From positions 1-64,000 of the forward strand of contig NZ_JAGGJY010000010.1 in NCBI RefSeq assembly GCF_017873245.1: a stretch of 64,000 nt of DNA, read 5' to 3'. The position numbers were made by a program, and so were the translations under genes. Below, piece after piece: positions 37,998-46,500 of the stretch. Origin of the DNA: Clostridium tertium. Lineage in GTDB: Bacteria > Bacillota > Clostridia > Clostridiales > Clostridiaceae. The number at the start of each line of letters is the position of its first letter. Position 1 is the stretch's first letter. The notes beneath the pieces were generated by a model, which did not search any database, was not told the origin of the DNA, and saw only the letters and a list, made by a program, of their open reading frames with translations.

Positions 37998-38094
37998 TAA
38001 ATCGTTCATTAGAATAAGGAGAATGGGAATAAATAGTTACGATTATATGTTTCTATTATCATATGATAATCAAATAATAAAGGGGAGAAGTAAA

Positions 38095-38328
38095 ATGAAA
38101 AATACTTTAGGGGATTTAAACAATCATTTATTTATGCAACTAGAGAGGCTATCAGAAGAAGAGTTACAAGGTGAGAAGTTGCAAGAAGAGATAGAAAGAG
38201 CTAAAGCAGTTAAGGAAATAGCTTCACAAATTATATCTAATGCTAACTTAGTTTTAAGAGCAGAAGAGTTTAAAGCTGAAACTTTAGGAAGAAGCAAAGT
38301 GCAAGCTCCTAAAATGTTAGAGGGTTAG
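38095..38328 (+). CDS. Hypothetical small helical protein
   Basis: 77 aa from the ATG at 38095 with AGGGGAGAAG upstream; the frame stays open further back, but earlier starts would overlap the preceding gene. It contains a Glu/Leu-rich coiled-coil stretch (LERLSEEELQGEKLQEEIER) and ends PKMLEG. Similar short proteins of unknown role occur before HNH genes in Firmicute phages. Confidence 0.7.
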   Translation: MKNTLGDLNNHLFMQLERLSEEELQGEKLQEEIERAKAVKEIASQIISNANLVLRAEEFKAETLGRSKVQAPKMLEG

Positions 38329-38330
38329 AA

Positions 38331-38933
38331 ATGGATAGAGCAAAAGGCCAAGTGTGGACAGATGAAGAAAAAGCTTATCTAAAAGAGATAGCACCAGGTA
38401 GGCATCACAAAGAAATTCAAAAATTAATGAGTGAAAAGTTTAAAATGAACTTTACCACACGACAAATATCAGCAGCAATAAAGAGATATAAACTAAATAC
38501 TGGACTTACAGGGTGTTTTAAGAAAGGGAGAACTCCCCACAACAAAGGGCAGAAAGGAATTTGTGCAAAAGGTTGTGAAAAGACTTGGTTTAAGAAGGGG
38601 AATAAACCTATAAATTACAGATCGGTTGGTAGTGAGAGATTCACTAAAGATGGATATGTAATGGTAAAAATAGCTGATCCAAATAAGTGGAGATTAAAAT
38701 CAATAATAGTTTGGGAAAAAGCACACGAGAGAAAGATCCCTAAAAATCATGTAATAGTATTTGCAGATGGTAATACTCAAAATTTTGATTTAGACAATTT
38801 GTTATTAGTAACTAGAGCAGAATTAGCACTACTTAATAAATACAAGTATATAAAAAAAGGCAGCGCAGAAATAACTAAGACAGCTTTAAATTTAGTTAAA
38901 TTAGAAAAGAAAATAAACGAGGTGAATAGATGA
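38331..38933 (+). CDS. HNH endonuclease with N-terminal HTH-like region
   Basis: 200 aa. The N-terminus resembles a DNA-binding repeat (WTDEEKAYLKEIAPGRHHKEI and RQISAAIKRYKL). The C-terminal HNH-type segment is VWEKAHERKIPKNHVIVFADGN followed by the Asn-rich QNFDLDNLLLVTR. This type is widespread in phages as a free-standing nuclease, sometimes a homing enzyme. It follows the preceding gene by 2 bases and overlaps the next by 4. Confidence 0.85.
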   Translation: MDRAKGQVWTDEEKAYLKEIAPGRHHKEIQKLMSEKFKMNFTTRQISAAIKRYKLNTGLTGCFKKGRTPHNKGQKGICAKGCEKTWFKKGNKPINYRSVGSERFTKDGYVMVKIADPNKWRLKSIIVWEKAHERKIPKNHVIVFADGNTQNFDLDNLLLVTRAELALLNKYKYIKKGSAEITKTALNLVKLEKKINEVNR

Positions 38934-39124
38934 AATTAAGAAAAGATGATCCTATTTACTATAAAAAGAAAATTACTGATTTAATAAAACAAGCTAGGGA
39001 AAACGGACTATATGTATATATGCCAGAGGGAGAGAAATACATTTGCTTTAAGTCTTTAGAAACTGGAGAAATAGCATCTAGTTATATTCCTTGGTTATTT
39101 AAGGAGGGAAGAACAATTGAATGA
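38930..39124 (+). CDS. Hypothetical small protein
   Basis: 64 aa, start overlapping the HNH gene stop by 4 bases and end overlapping the antirepressor start by 8 bases. Basic N-terminus, C-terminal SSYIPWLFKEGRT. No family recognised. Confidence 0.65.
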   Translation: MKLRKDDPIYYKKKITDLIKQARENGLYVYMPEGEKYICFKSLETGEIASSYIPWLFKEGRTIE

Positions 39125-39869
39125 TATACAAATATTTAAGAATATTGAATTTGGACAAGTAAGGGTAATTACAAAAGAAAGTGAAAATTGGTTTATAGGA
39201 AAGGATATAGCTGAAGTTTTAGGATATTCAAATACAAGAGATGCATTAAAAAGTCATGTAGATGATGAAGATAAAGCTGACGTAGCAATTTACGACGGTA
39301 GCCAAAATAGAAACATGAAAATTATAAATGAAAGTGGACTTTACTCTTTAATACTTAGTAGTAAGTTAGAGGGAGCTAAAAAATTTAAAAGATGGATAAC
39401 ATCAGAGGTACTACCGCAGATAAGGAAAACAGGTGGATATATACCAATAGATGAAGAAGAAAGCGAGCAGGACATATTAGCAAAGGCTTTATTGATAGCT
39501 CAAAATACTTTGAAGAAAAAAGATGAATTGATAAAGGCTAAAGATAGAGAAATTGAAAACAAGAACAGATTTTTAAACCAAATATCATCAAGCTCAAATT
39601 CAATATTAGTTAGGGATGTTGCACACTTGGCAACTAAGAATGACTTGAAAATTGGTGAAAAAAGACTTTGGAATAAATTGAGGGAATGGGGATTAATACA
39701 AAAGAATTCAACTAAGCCAATGCAAAGAGCGTTAGAGCAAGGATTATTTGAGAAATCGGAATTTGTAATTCAAAGAAGTAATGGAGTAGAAACAAAGTTT
39801 ACTACAAGAGTTACAGGAAAAGGACAAGTTTATATTATAAAAAGACTTTTAGAAGAGGAAGCAATGTAA
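39117..39869 (+). CDS. Phage antirepressor (Bro-N plus KilAC domains)
   Basis: 250 aa with a TTG start behind AAGGAGGGAAGAACAA. The Bro-N domain (residues about 10-105) has RVITKESENWFIGKDIAEVLGY and SGLYSLILSSKLEGAKKFKRWI. The C-terminal KilAC/ANT-type domain is RDVAHLATKNDLKIGEKRLWNKLREWG. Such proteins bind DNA or repressors and promote lytic growth. Confidence 0.92.
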   Translation: MNDIQIFKNIEFGQVRVITKESENWFIGKDIAEVLGYSNTRDALKSHVDDEDKADVAIYDGSQNRNMKIINESGLYSLILSSKLEGAKKFKRWITSEVLPQIRKTGGYIPIDEEESEQDILAKALLIAQNTLKKKDELIKAKDREIENKNRFLNQISSSSNSILVRDVAHLATKNDLKIGEKRLWNKLREWGLIQKNSTKPMQRALEQGLFEKSEFVIQRSNGVETKFTTRVTGKGQVYIIKRLLEEEAM

Positions 39870-40255
39870 TGAAGGAAGATAAGTATTGTATTGTTTGTGG
39901 AAGTCCATTCGCAGAAGAACATCATATAGTTTTTAGAAAGCAGCAACCAGCAATGATAAATTGCCCTCACAATAAACTTAATCTTTGTTATGATCATCAT
40001 CTTGGGAAAGAATCTCCACATATGGATAGGAGAATAGATATTAAGTATAAGAAAGAGCTTCAAGATAGACTAAATGGAATGTTTAGTTCTAAAGAAATAT
40101 TCACTGAAGAGGAAATTGGGAAAATATTACTAGTGCCTAAAAAGGATTCTTATAGATTAATAAAACCTTCAAGAATTTCAGTTAAGGATAATATAGTGGG
40201 ATATAACAAAAAGGATGTCATAAGAGCAGCTATGGGAGGTAAATTATATGGCTAA
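39869..40255 (+). CDS. HNH-like zinc-binding protein
   Basis: 128 aa beginning one base within the preceding stop codon. The N-terminus has CIVCGSPFAEEHHIVFRKQ, then NCPHNKLNLCYDHH, an arrangement of Cys and His like a compact HNH/zinc finger nuclease fold. The C-terminus is Lys rich. Probably a nuclease or nucleic-acid binding protein; not proven. Confidence 0.7.
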   Translation: MKEDKYCIVCGSPFAEEHHIVFRKQQPAMINCPHNKLNLCYDHHLGKESPHMDRRIDIKYKKELQDRLNGMFSSKEIFTEEEIGKILLVPKKDSYRLIKPSRISVKDNIVGYNKKDVIRAAMGGKLYG

Positions 40256-40751
40256 AAATATAGGTAAGATATTTGAAGAAGAATTTAAGAACTCTGTTTC
40301 AAAGGAGCATTGGTACTATAGATTTAAAGATGGAACAGCAGCATATAACAGGGATATAGAAAATAAACAAGTAAGATTTCAGGCTAAGAATATATGTGAC
40401 TGCCAAGTTATGACTAATAACAAATTATTCTTACTAGAGTTAAAGAACACAAAAGGATCTAGTTTACCACTAAACAATATTAAATCTAATCAAATTGAGG
40501 GATTAAGTGTAATAAATCATAAAAATATAGAAGCATATTTCATTATATGTTTTAGAGATAAAGAAAAGTGTTATGCAGTACAAGCTATAAAGATAAAGAA
40601 ATTTATAGAAAGTAGAGAGCGAAAATCAATTCCAATGGATTGGTGCATAGAAAATGGAATAGAAGTGTCAATGATTAAAAAGAAAGTTAGATATAAGTAT
40701 GATTTAGAGGTCCTATTCAATTGGAGAGGTGATAAATATGTCATTGCCTAG
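40248..40751 (+). CDS. recU: RecU-like Holliday junction resolvase
   Basis: 167 aa. The RecU/PD-(D/E)XK pattern is visible: N-terminal GKIFEEEFKNSV, CDCQVMTNNKLFLLELKNTKGSSLPL with the catalytic D-E-K set, and IKSNQIEGL. It would resolve branched phage DNA before packaging. The residue pattern fits RecU better than other resolvases. Confidence 0.85.
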   Translation: MAKNIGKIFEEEFKNSVSKEHWYYRFKDGTAAYNRDIENKQVRFQAKNICDCQVMTNNKLFLLELKNTKGSSLPLNNIKSNQIEGLSVINHKNIEAYFIICFRDKEKCYAVQAIKIKKFIESRERKSIPMDWCIENGIEVSMIKKKVRYKYDLEVLFNWRGDKYVIA

Positions 40752-41091
40752 TGAAAAAGTTGAGTTGTTAGAAAAAAGTAAGATGAATTTAGATAATATA
40801 ACGGATCATCTTAAAGAACTTGGAATTAACTTAGCAATAGCGGAAAAGGAATATAGAAAAGCTCTAGCAGTTAAAGAAATATCTTTAAAAAGTAGGGGGA
40901 ATAACTATCCTTCAAACATGGCTTTAGACATAGCTAAAGGAACTCCTGAAATAGCTGATTTAAGATACAAAAGAGATGTAGAAAGGATAAACTATGATGT
41001 TTGCAAAGAAAAACTTAAAAATGAAAGAATGAATAGTGAAATTTTAAGAAGTCTTTTAGCTTATGATAGAGCAAATTACCTAAACACTTAA
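40738..41091 (+). CDS. Hypothetical helical protein
   Basis: 117 aa from the ATG at 40738 (GGAGAGGTGATAAAT upstream). Predicted as a long helical hairpin: SKMNLDNITDHLKELGINLAIAEKEYRKALAVKEI. It overlaps the RecU gene by 14 bases. Similar short proteins accompany RecU in Firmicute phages, but the role is unknown. Confidence 0.75.
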   Translation: MSLPSEKVELLEKSKMNLDNITDHLKELGINLAIAEKEYRKALAVKEISLKSRGNNYPSNMALDIAKGTPEIADLRYKRDVERINYDVCKEKLKNERMNSEILRSLLAYDRANYLNT

Positions 41092-41162
41092 ATTCACAGA
41101 ATATTCATTCTATAGGAATAAAAAATAAATGTTAGGGCACTTTTGCAAGGAGGTAATTAAAA

Positions 41163-41435
41163 ATGAATAATACTCTAATTAATCAAGGTGTTACTAAAGA
41201 ATGTGTTGAATACTGCATGAAAAGTATAGTTAGGTTATTAAATGGAGATACTAAAAAGTTTGAAGAATATGCAGCCAAGGCACTTGAAATAAACAATAAG
41301 GGCATAGAAGAATCTAATTGGACAAGTTGTAGGTATAAAGTAAATGGAATTACTAAAGAGGCTAAAGTAAATATGCTGACACAAGAGATAAGAGATCTTA
41401 AAGGTAATGTGTTGAGGGTAGGTGTAGAAAGATGA
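41163..41435 (+). CDS. Hypothetical protein
   Basis: 90 aa with AAGGAGG upstream of the ATG. It contains CVEYCMKSIVRLLNGD and a C-terminal RYKVNGITKEAKVNMLTQE. No family recognised. Confidence 0.7.
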   Translation: MNNTLINQGVTKECVEYCMKSIVRLLNGDTKKFEEYAAKALEINNKGIEESNWTSCRYKVNGITKEAKVNMLTQEIRDLKGNVLRVGVER

Positions 41436-41686
41436 ATATGATAGATCTGATTACAATTTTAGTATGTATAGTGATTTCAATTTTTATAGGATTAAAACTC
41501 TGTAAAGCAGCATCGAAAGAAAAAATATTAATTACAAGCGTAGAAAAGTGTAAGTTTAATAAACTTGATAGTTGCTATGAAAAAATGTGTGGTGAGTGTA
41601 TTGATTATGAACAATGCCCATTAAGATGTGATAGCAATTGTGAAGAGTGTTATGGAAAAGTAAAAATAATAAGGAGGAAAAACTAA
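41432..41686 (+). CDS. Membrane-anchored Cys-rich protein
   Basis: 84 aa. One N-terminal membrane helix (LITILVCIVISIFIGLKLC) is followed by a short soluble tail with eight Cys residues in a region of about 35 (CKFN...CYEKMCGECIDYEQCPLRCD). It overlaps the previous stop by 4 bases. It probably binds metal near the membrane; function unknown. Confidence 0.7.
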   Translation: MNMIDLITILVCIVISIFIGLKLCKAASKEKILITSVEKCKFNKLDSCYEKMCGECIDYEQCPLRCDSNCEECYGKVKIIRRKN

Positions 41687-41687
41687 T

Positions 41688-41945
41688 ATGCCTAAATGTG
41701 ATCATGAAAAATTATCAGCCATGGGTATTACAAGTAACAATGTCTACTTACAATGTGGTATATACACAAAAGTTATTTCCTTAAAAGAGTTGTTAGAAGA
41801 AACACAAAGGTTAAGAGAACTAAATAAAAAGTATTCGAATGAAAATTTGGAAGTTAGAAAGTGGATTAATGAAATAGAAAATAAAAATGATGCACTTGAA
41901 AGAGAAAATGAAGCTCTAAAGCATTGTTTGAAAAATTTAATTTAG
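41688..41945 (+). CDS. Hypothetical coiled-coil protein
   Basis: 85 aa with AGGAGG upstream. A short N-terminal part with two Cys residues (CDHEK, LQCG) is followed by a long coiled coil (LLEETQRLRELNKKYSNENL onward). No family recognised. Confidence 0.65.
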   Translation: MPKCDHEKLSAMGITSNNVYLQCGIYTKVISLKELLEETQRLRELNKKYSNENLEVRKWINEIENKNDALERENEALKHCLKNLI

Positions 41946-41964
41946 TAAGGAGAAAGTCAGGATA

Positions 41965-42993
41965 ATGGAATATATAAATGATATAAATATTCAAGAAGCT
42001 GTAATTCATGTTTTAGATTCAAATAGTGGAGAACCTATATTAAATGAATATATGTTAGAGATTAATGAGGATGTCTATAAATATCTTTATAAGCATATAG
42101 AAAAAAGCCTAAAGAGTGAAGATTTAAAATATGCAAAATTTAATGAAGAAAGAAATATAGTAAAGGAAGTAGTTCAAGATTATTTAAATGGGGTAGATAG
42201 CAATTTAATAGGACTATCACAAGAGCTAGCAAGACAATTATTTATAAGAATGAAGGCAAATATAAATATCCCTTCATGTGATTTGATAATAGTTTCTTTA
42301 ATAACAGATCAAGGACCAATGATAGGAATACTTAAATTAGATTATAAAAAGAGTTTTATACATCAAATAGACTTTATTGAAAATAAAGTAGGTGTTGATT
42401 TAGTAACTCAAGCAACAGGTTTACCAGCAAGTAGTCAAAGAATAGAGAAGGCAGCGTTTATAAAACCTACAAGAGAAAATACAGATTTTGATTTATTGGT
42501 ATTAGATAAAAAGAAATCTGATGATGAAGAATATGGATCAAACTATTGGATAAATAACTTCTTAGGATGTATTCAAATAACAAATGAAAGAGATGAAACT
42601 AGAAATTTTATAAATCTAAGTGAAAGATGGATAAGACAAACTTATCCAGATGATGCAGTAGAAGCAGAGAGCATGAGAAGAGAAATTAGAAAACAGTTAG
42701 AAGAAAATGAAACTATAAACATTAATGAGTTTGCAGAAGAAATAATTAAGGAAGATGGATTTGCTGATAACTTTAAAATGTTTATGTCTGGACATGTTGA
42801 TGAAGAAATAAAAATAGATAAGGTTTATGCGGAAAAGAAGATAAATAAAATAAAGTTAAAAATAGACAGAGAGATAGACATAACTATTAGTAAAGAAGCA
42901 TATGAGGATATTTCAAGGTTTGAGATAACCAAGAATGGTGACGGAAGTATTAATATGACAATTAAGAATGTCGTGAATTATATAGAAAAATAA
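41965..42993 (+). CDS. NdpA-like nucleoid-associated protein
   Basis: 342 aa resembling the NdpA/YejK nucleoid-associated family: conserved central GILKLDYKKSFIH, a Pro-Ala-Ser-rich turn, then YWINNFLGCIQITNERDETRNF. The family binds DNA and RNA and is normally chromosomal. Here it sits in a phage early operon, where it may protect or compact phage DNA. Confidence 0.8.
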   Translation: MEYINDINIQEAVIHVLDSNSGEPILNEYMLEINEDVYKYLYKHIEKSLKSEDLKYAKFNEERNIVKEVVQDYLNGVDSNLIGLSQELARQLFIRMKANINIPSCDLIIVSLITDQGPMIGILKLDYKKSFIHQIDFIENKVGVDLVTQATGLPASSQRIEKAAFIKPTRENTDFDLLVLDKKKSDDEEYGSNYWINNFLGCIQITNERDETRNFINLSERWIRQTYPDDAVEAESMRREIRKQLEENETININEFAEEIIKEDGFADNFKMFMSGHVDEEIKIDKVYAEKKINKIKLKIDREIDITISKEAYEDISRFEITKNGDGSINMTIKNVVNYIEK

Positions 42994-43008
42994 AAAAGGA
43001 GATCAAGA

Positions 43009-43656
43009 ATGAGTGAGAAGCCAATATTATTTAATACTGAAATGGTTAAGGCAATAATTGAAGGACGAAAGACAGTTACTAGAAGAATTATAAAAGATGT
43101 TAAAGATATGGATTTTATAGGTTTTGTATCCTGTTCAGTACCAAAAGGCGATGAAGGTAAAGCAGCATTTGGGAAGGGGAGTTTTGAGGATATAGATAAT
43201 GCAATTATAGATAAGCATGTTAGACCGCCATATAAACCAGGAGATATTCTTTATGTAAGAGAAACATGGTTTATTGGAGATATATTAGATGAAGATGAAA
43301 CGATTAAGGATAGAGGAGTAGTTTTATATAGGGCTGATGAAAGAATAGAGGATATTGACTATGAGTCAATACAATGGAAGCCTTCAATCCATATGCCTAA
43401 AAAATATGCTCGAACATACTTAAGAGTAACTAAGGTAAAAGCAGAAAGACTACTAGTTATAACAGAGAAAGATATACAAAGAGAAGGAATTAAGGAAGAA
43501 TTTCCACCATTAGCAGAAGATGAATTTAGGAAATTATGGGATAGCACAATAAAAAACGAAGATATAGAAACTTATAGTTATAAAGCTAATCCGTGGGTAT
43601 GGGTAATAGAGTTTGAAAGAATAGAGAGAGGGAATGAAAATAATGAGGAAATATAG
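43009..43656 (+). CDS. ASCH domain protein
   Basis: 215 aa. It starts KPILFNTEMVKAIIEGRKTVTRR, a strong match to the ASCH fold, with PPYKPGDILYVRETWF and PWVWVIEFE later. ASCH proteins bind RNA or modified nucleotides and are frequent in phages. It has also been annotated as a phage morphogenesis gene, without clear proof. Confidence 0.8.
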   Translation: MSEKPILFNTEMVKAIIEGRKTVTRRIIKDVKDMDFIGFVSCSVPKGDEGKAAFGKGSFEDIDNAIIDKHVRPPYKPGDILYVRETWFIGDILDEDETIKDRGVVLYRADERIEDIDYESIQWKPSIHMPKKYARTYLRVTKVKAERLLVITEKDIQREGIKEEFPPLAEDEFRKLWDSTIKNEDIETYSYKANPWVWVIEFERIERGNENNEEI

Positions 43657-43948
43657 AAGTGCGTATTTAAAGCCTTATATGAGAAGAAAAACTAAAAAAG
43701 ATGTTAATTATAGAGATTGTGATTTTAGAACATACCTAAGATTATGTTTCCCACATTTCAAATATGTAATGGTGCAAAGAGGAACTAATCATATAATAGC
43801 TTGTGGAAGAAGTAAAGAAGAGTTAAAAAAAGAGATATTTATAGTTAGGAAAAATAAGGACTTTAAAAAATGGACAAATAATGCAAAGAGAATACAACAA
43901 AAAGCTTCATTGAGAATAAGAAGGGGGAATGACTTATCAATAAGGTAA
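43643..43948 (+). CDS. Hypothetical basic protein upstream of ssb
   Basis: 101 aa, Arg/Lys rich (MRKYRSAYLKPYMRRKTKKD at the start). An ATG at 43634 is also in frame, but the GAGAGAGG site fits the ATG at 43643 better. Its end overlaps the start of ssb by 13 bases, so ssb may be translationally coupled to it. Confidence 0.7.
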   Translation: MRKYRSAYLKPYMRRKTKKDVNYRDCDFRTYLRLCFPHFKYVMVQRGTNHIIACGRSKEELKKEIFIVRKNKDFKKWTNNAKRIQQKASLRIRRGNDLSIR

Positions 43949-44340
43949 TTTTATTAGGTAGACTTACAAAGGATCCAGAGCTTAATTTTGCAGCAGGGAC
44001 TGGAGCAGCAGTAACAAGATTTACTTTAGCAGTAACAAGACCTTTTAAGAAAGATGAAACAGATTTTATAAATTGTATAGCTTTTGGAAAGACAGGAGAA
44101 ACAATAGCACAATATCTTACAAAGGGCAGACAACTAGCTGTTACTGGAAGCATCAGAACTGGAAGTTATGATGCTAAAGATGGAACTAAGAGATATACAA
44201 CTGATATAGTAGTAGATTCGTTTGAGTTTATAGGACAAGGTAATAACAATAATCAAGGGAATACACCTCAAAATAACTTTGGTGGAATGAATTTTGAGGA
44301 TGAAATGACACCAGTAGATGATGGGGACATGCCATTCTGA
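43936..44340 (+). CDS. ssb: Single-stranded DNA-binding protein with a non-standard start codon
   Basis: 134 aa. Clear SSB sequence: NKVILLGRLTKDPELNF, TRFTLAVTRPFKKDETDFINC, TGSIRTGSYDAKDG and the acidic tip ending DDGDMPF. In this frame a TGA at 43930 lies six bases upstream and no ATG, GTG or TTG occurs near the N-terminus. The ATC at 43936, directly before Asn-Lys-Val, is 8 bases from AAGGGGG (43921-43927), so it is the likely start. A stretch of upstream gene overlaps it. Either ATC initiates at low rate, or the codon is a mutated ATG. Confidence 0.88.
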   Translation: MNKVILLGRLTKDPELNFAAGTGAAVTRFTLAVTRPFKKDETDFINCIAFGKTGETIAQYLTKGRQLAVTGSIRTGSYDAKDGTKRYTTDIVVDSFEFIGQGNNNNQGNTPQNNFGGMNFEDEMTPVDDGDMPF

Positions 44341-44513
44341 TGGAGCAACTTAGATTTAGTTTTATTAGATTCAAAGAAGAGTGTACAGAACTTAATAGTA
44401 AATTTACTTTAGGTTCTGTATGGAACTTCTTATTTGAACATGAGAACAATTACATTATAGAACTAGATGGTACTTTTTATGGTCCGTTAAAAGAGTGGTG
44501 TGAAAGACTATAG
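44340..44513 (+). CDS. Small hypothetical protein
   Basis: 57 aa starting at an ATG that overlaps the ssb TGA by one base. It contains FRFSFIRF-type aromatic residues near the start and LDGTFYGPLKEWCERL at the end. No family recognised; coupling to ssb suggests an early gene. Confidence 0.65.
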   Translation: MEQLRFSFIRFKEECTELNSKFTLGSVWNFLFEHENNYIIELDGTFYGPLKEWCERL

Positions 44514-44521
44514 GAGGGCGT

Positions 44522-45325
44522 ATGAATAGGCAAGAAAGAAGAAAAAGAGATAGAGAAATAGATAAGGATATGAATTTAATTAAAAAGTTGCCTGAAAGAG
44601 AAGTAATAAAGATAAATGAAATTATAGAGAAGGTAACAAAAACTAAGACAGAGCAGGTAATGAAGATTATAGATAGAAGTATGTCAGCTATTTTAGTAAG
44701 TAGAGGATGGACTTTTAAAGAGATAAGAGAAATGCAAGGTGAACTAGAAGAGTTTATGAGAGAAGATGCAGAATCAATAAAAATATTAGAAAAGGGGAAT
44801 ATTGATATGGCTAAGTTACAAGCAGAAGTAAAGGAATTTATCGAAGGGTTAATGAAAAGTGGTAAAGGAAGAAAAGAAGTTGTAGAAGGGACTATGTTTA
44901 AATTTCCTAAACTAAGCAAAACAGCAGTAAATAATGCTTATGGGAAAATATTAGAAGAATTAGAGATAGAAAATGCAGCAGCCTATATTTTAGAAGATAA
45001 CAGGAATATTAAGAAAGCTATAGAAAAAGAAGATGCTAAGAAGATAGCAGCAGAAGTAGCAAGACAATTAGAGAAGGAAATATCAATAGAAAATCGTATT
45101 ACCGATGTTGTCAAAAAGGCAGAAGCAAAAGAATCAGATGGACTAGAAGTATTAGAAGAGGTTGTCATAAAAGAAGTTAAGTTAAAAGGAAAGAACGGTG
45201 TGTATGAAGCAAAAACAGGACTAGGAGTAGCACTTGAAAGTGAAGGATATAAACTAGCTTTCAGAAATATAGAGGAGTTAGAAAGCTTCTGTAATGAATT
45301 TAAAAAGGTATTTGAAAGGATATAA
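44522..45325 (+). CDS. Hypothetical helical protein
   Basis: 267 aa, mostly helical and charged. A basic N-terminus (RQERRKRDREIDKDMNLIKK) is followed by a region of Glu/Lys-rich helices with a Lys-rich segment VKEFIEGLMKSGKGRKEVVEG. No catalytic motif seen. GGAGGGCGT precedes the ATG. Role unknown, possibly DNA binding. Confidence 0.7.
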   Translation: MNRQERRKRDREIDKDMNLIKKLPEREVIKINEIIEKVTKTKTEQVMKIIDRSMSAILVSRGWTFKEIREMQGELEEFMREDAESIKILEKGNIDMAKLQAEVKEFIEGLMKSGKGRKEVVEGTMFKFPKLSKTAVNNAYGKILEELEIENAAAYILEDNRNIKKAIEKEDAKKIAAEVARQLEKEISIENRITDVVKKAEAKESDGLEVLEEVVIKEVKLKGKNGVYEAKTGLGVALESEGYKLAFRNIEELESFCNEFKKVFERI

Positions 45326-45329
45326 GGCT

Positions 45330-45758
45330 ATGAATAAGGTTGGAAATAGATACTCTTCATCAGTTGTTAGAGAATATATAAAAGAAAATATAGGGAAAAA
45401 GAACATAGATGAAATAGTAACGCATTTAAGAGAAACAACAACTCTTAAAGTGCCATCTATAGAAAGGCTTTATAGAGATATTAAAAGTGAAAGAGATAGA
45501 GAAATCAGAGAAGAAATAAAAGCAAGAGCAATAGACACATTTGGAGAAGATATGCAGAAGATAGTTGCGATGGAAGAACTTGCAGAACTACAACAAGCTT
45601 TGTCTAAAGATTTAAGGGGGAGAGATCATAATGTAGAAGAAGAAATTGCAGATGTATATATTATGTTAATGCAATTAGAACTTATGTATGATAAGAAAAA
45701 GATTGAAGAATGGATAGATAAGAAAATAGATAGATTGGATAAAAGATTGAGAGGGTAG
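45330..45758 (+). CDS. MazG-like domain protein
   Basis: 142 aa from the ATG at 45330. N-terminal helical part, then MEELAELQQALSKDLRGRDHNVEEEIADVYIMLMQLELMYD, the MazG-like ExxE and ExxD acidic pattern. It is the second MazG-like gene of this phage. Likely an NTP pyrophosphohydrolase; the N-terminal region has no assigned role. Confidence 0.75.
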   Translation: MNKVGNRYSSSVVREYIKENIGKKNIDEIVTHLRETTTLKVPSIERLYRDIKSERDREIREEIKARAIDTFGEDMQKIVAMEELAELQQALSKDLRGRDHNVEEEIADVYIMLMQLELMYDKKKIEEWIDKKIDRLDKRLRG

Positions 45759-45761
45759 CAT

Positions 45762-45848
45762 ATGAAAATAGTGGTTATATGGTTAATAGCATTACTATTT
45801 TATTGTGCATTGATATATGGAGCTACTAGAAATGATAAAGAAGAGTAA
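45762..45848 (+). CDS. Very small membrane protein
   Basis: 28 aa with GAGAGGG upstream of the ATG. One hydrophobic segment (VVIWLIALLFYCALIYG) and a short charged tail. Too short to assign. Confidence 0.5.
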   Translation: MKIVVIWLIALLFYCALIYGATRNDKEE

Positions 45849-45882
45849 TTTGATAATATTACGAAGTAAAAGGAGTGAAGAA

Positions 45883-46062
45883 ATGAATAAGTTTAGAGAG
45901 AGTTTATTAAATAAGGTATCAAAAGCAGAAGAATTTCAAAAAGCAAGTAAGAGTGATGAAGTGGCATTATCTCTAAGTGAGAGTGAATTAAGACTTGTTA
46001 AAATAGGATTAAGAGCATTGGATTCTTATGAAAAGATAATAAGTGAAGAGTGTTCCAAGTAA
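45883..46062 (+). CDS. Hypothetical small protein
   Basis: 59 aa from the ATG at 45883 with AAAGGAG upstream. Charged N-terminus (FRESLLNKVSKAEEF) then LSESELRLVKIGLRALDSYE. No family recognised. Confidence 0.6.
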   Translation: MNKFRESLLNKVSKAEEFQKASKSDEVALSLSESELRLVKIGLRALDSYEKIISEECSK

Positions 46063-46117
46063 TACGTCATTCAATTATAAAACGTATTTTGATTTGGCTG
46101 CAAAGGAGAAAGAATAT

Positions 46118-46432
46118 ATGAAAGAAAATGCAAATAAAAAACTAGATAAATGGCTAAATACTGATATAGAATTACCTAAATATAAAAGAGAATTTTGTTG
46201 TGATGAATGTGGACTTATTTGGTTTGCTGAAACAACTACAGCCAATGAAACTATATGTCCAGAGTGTGGAAATAGCAATAGAAATGGATTTATATATGCC
46301 TGTGATAGTATGGCTTATGCTTATGCATATGTTTCTATAGTAAATTCATTGAAAGAAAAAGGGAAAGCAATTCATTTCCATAAAGAACATACTAATCATC
46401 AAAAAGAGCAGATGAATAATATTTATAGATAA
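46118..46432 (+). CDS. Zinc-ribbon protein
   Basis: 104 aa from the ATG at 46118 (AAGGAG upstream); the frame is open further back but without a good site. Zinc ribbon CCDECGLIWFAETTTANETICPEC followed by a region rich in aromatic residues. Probably a DNA- or RNA-binding early protein. Confidence 0.7.
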   Translation: MKENANKKLDKWLNTDIELPKYKREFCCDECGLIWFAETTTANETICPECGNSNRNGFIYACDSMAYAYAYVSIVNSLKEKGKAIHFHKEHTNHQKEQMNNIYR

Positions 46433-46500
46433 TTAATGATTCAGAAATAAGACATATTACGAGTGGATCTTATATGGTCCACTCTAAGGAGGGATGGGAA

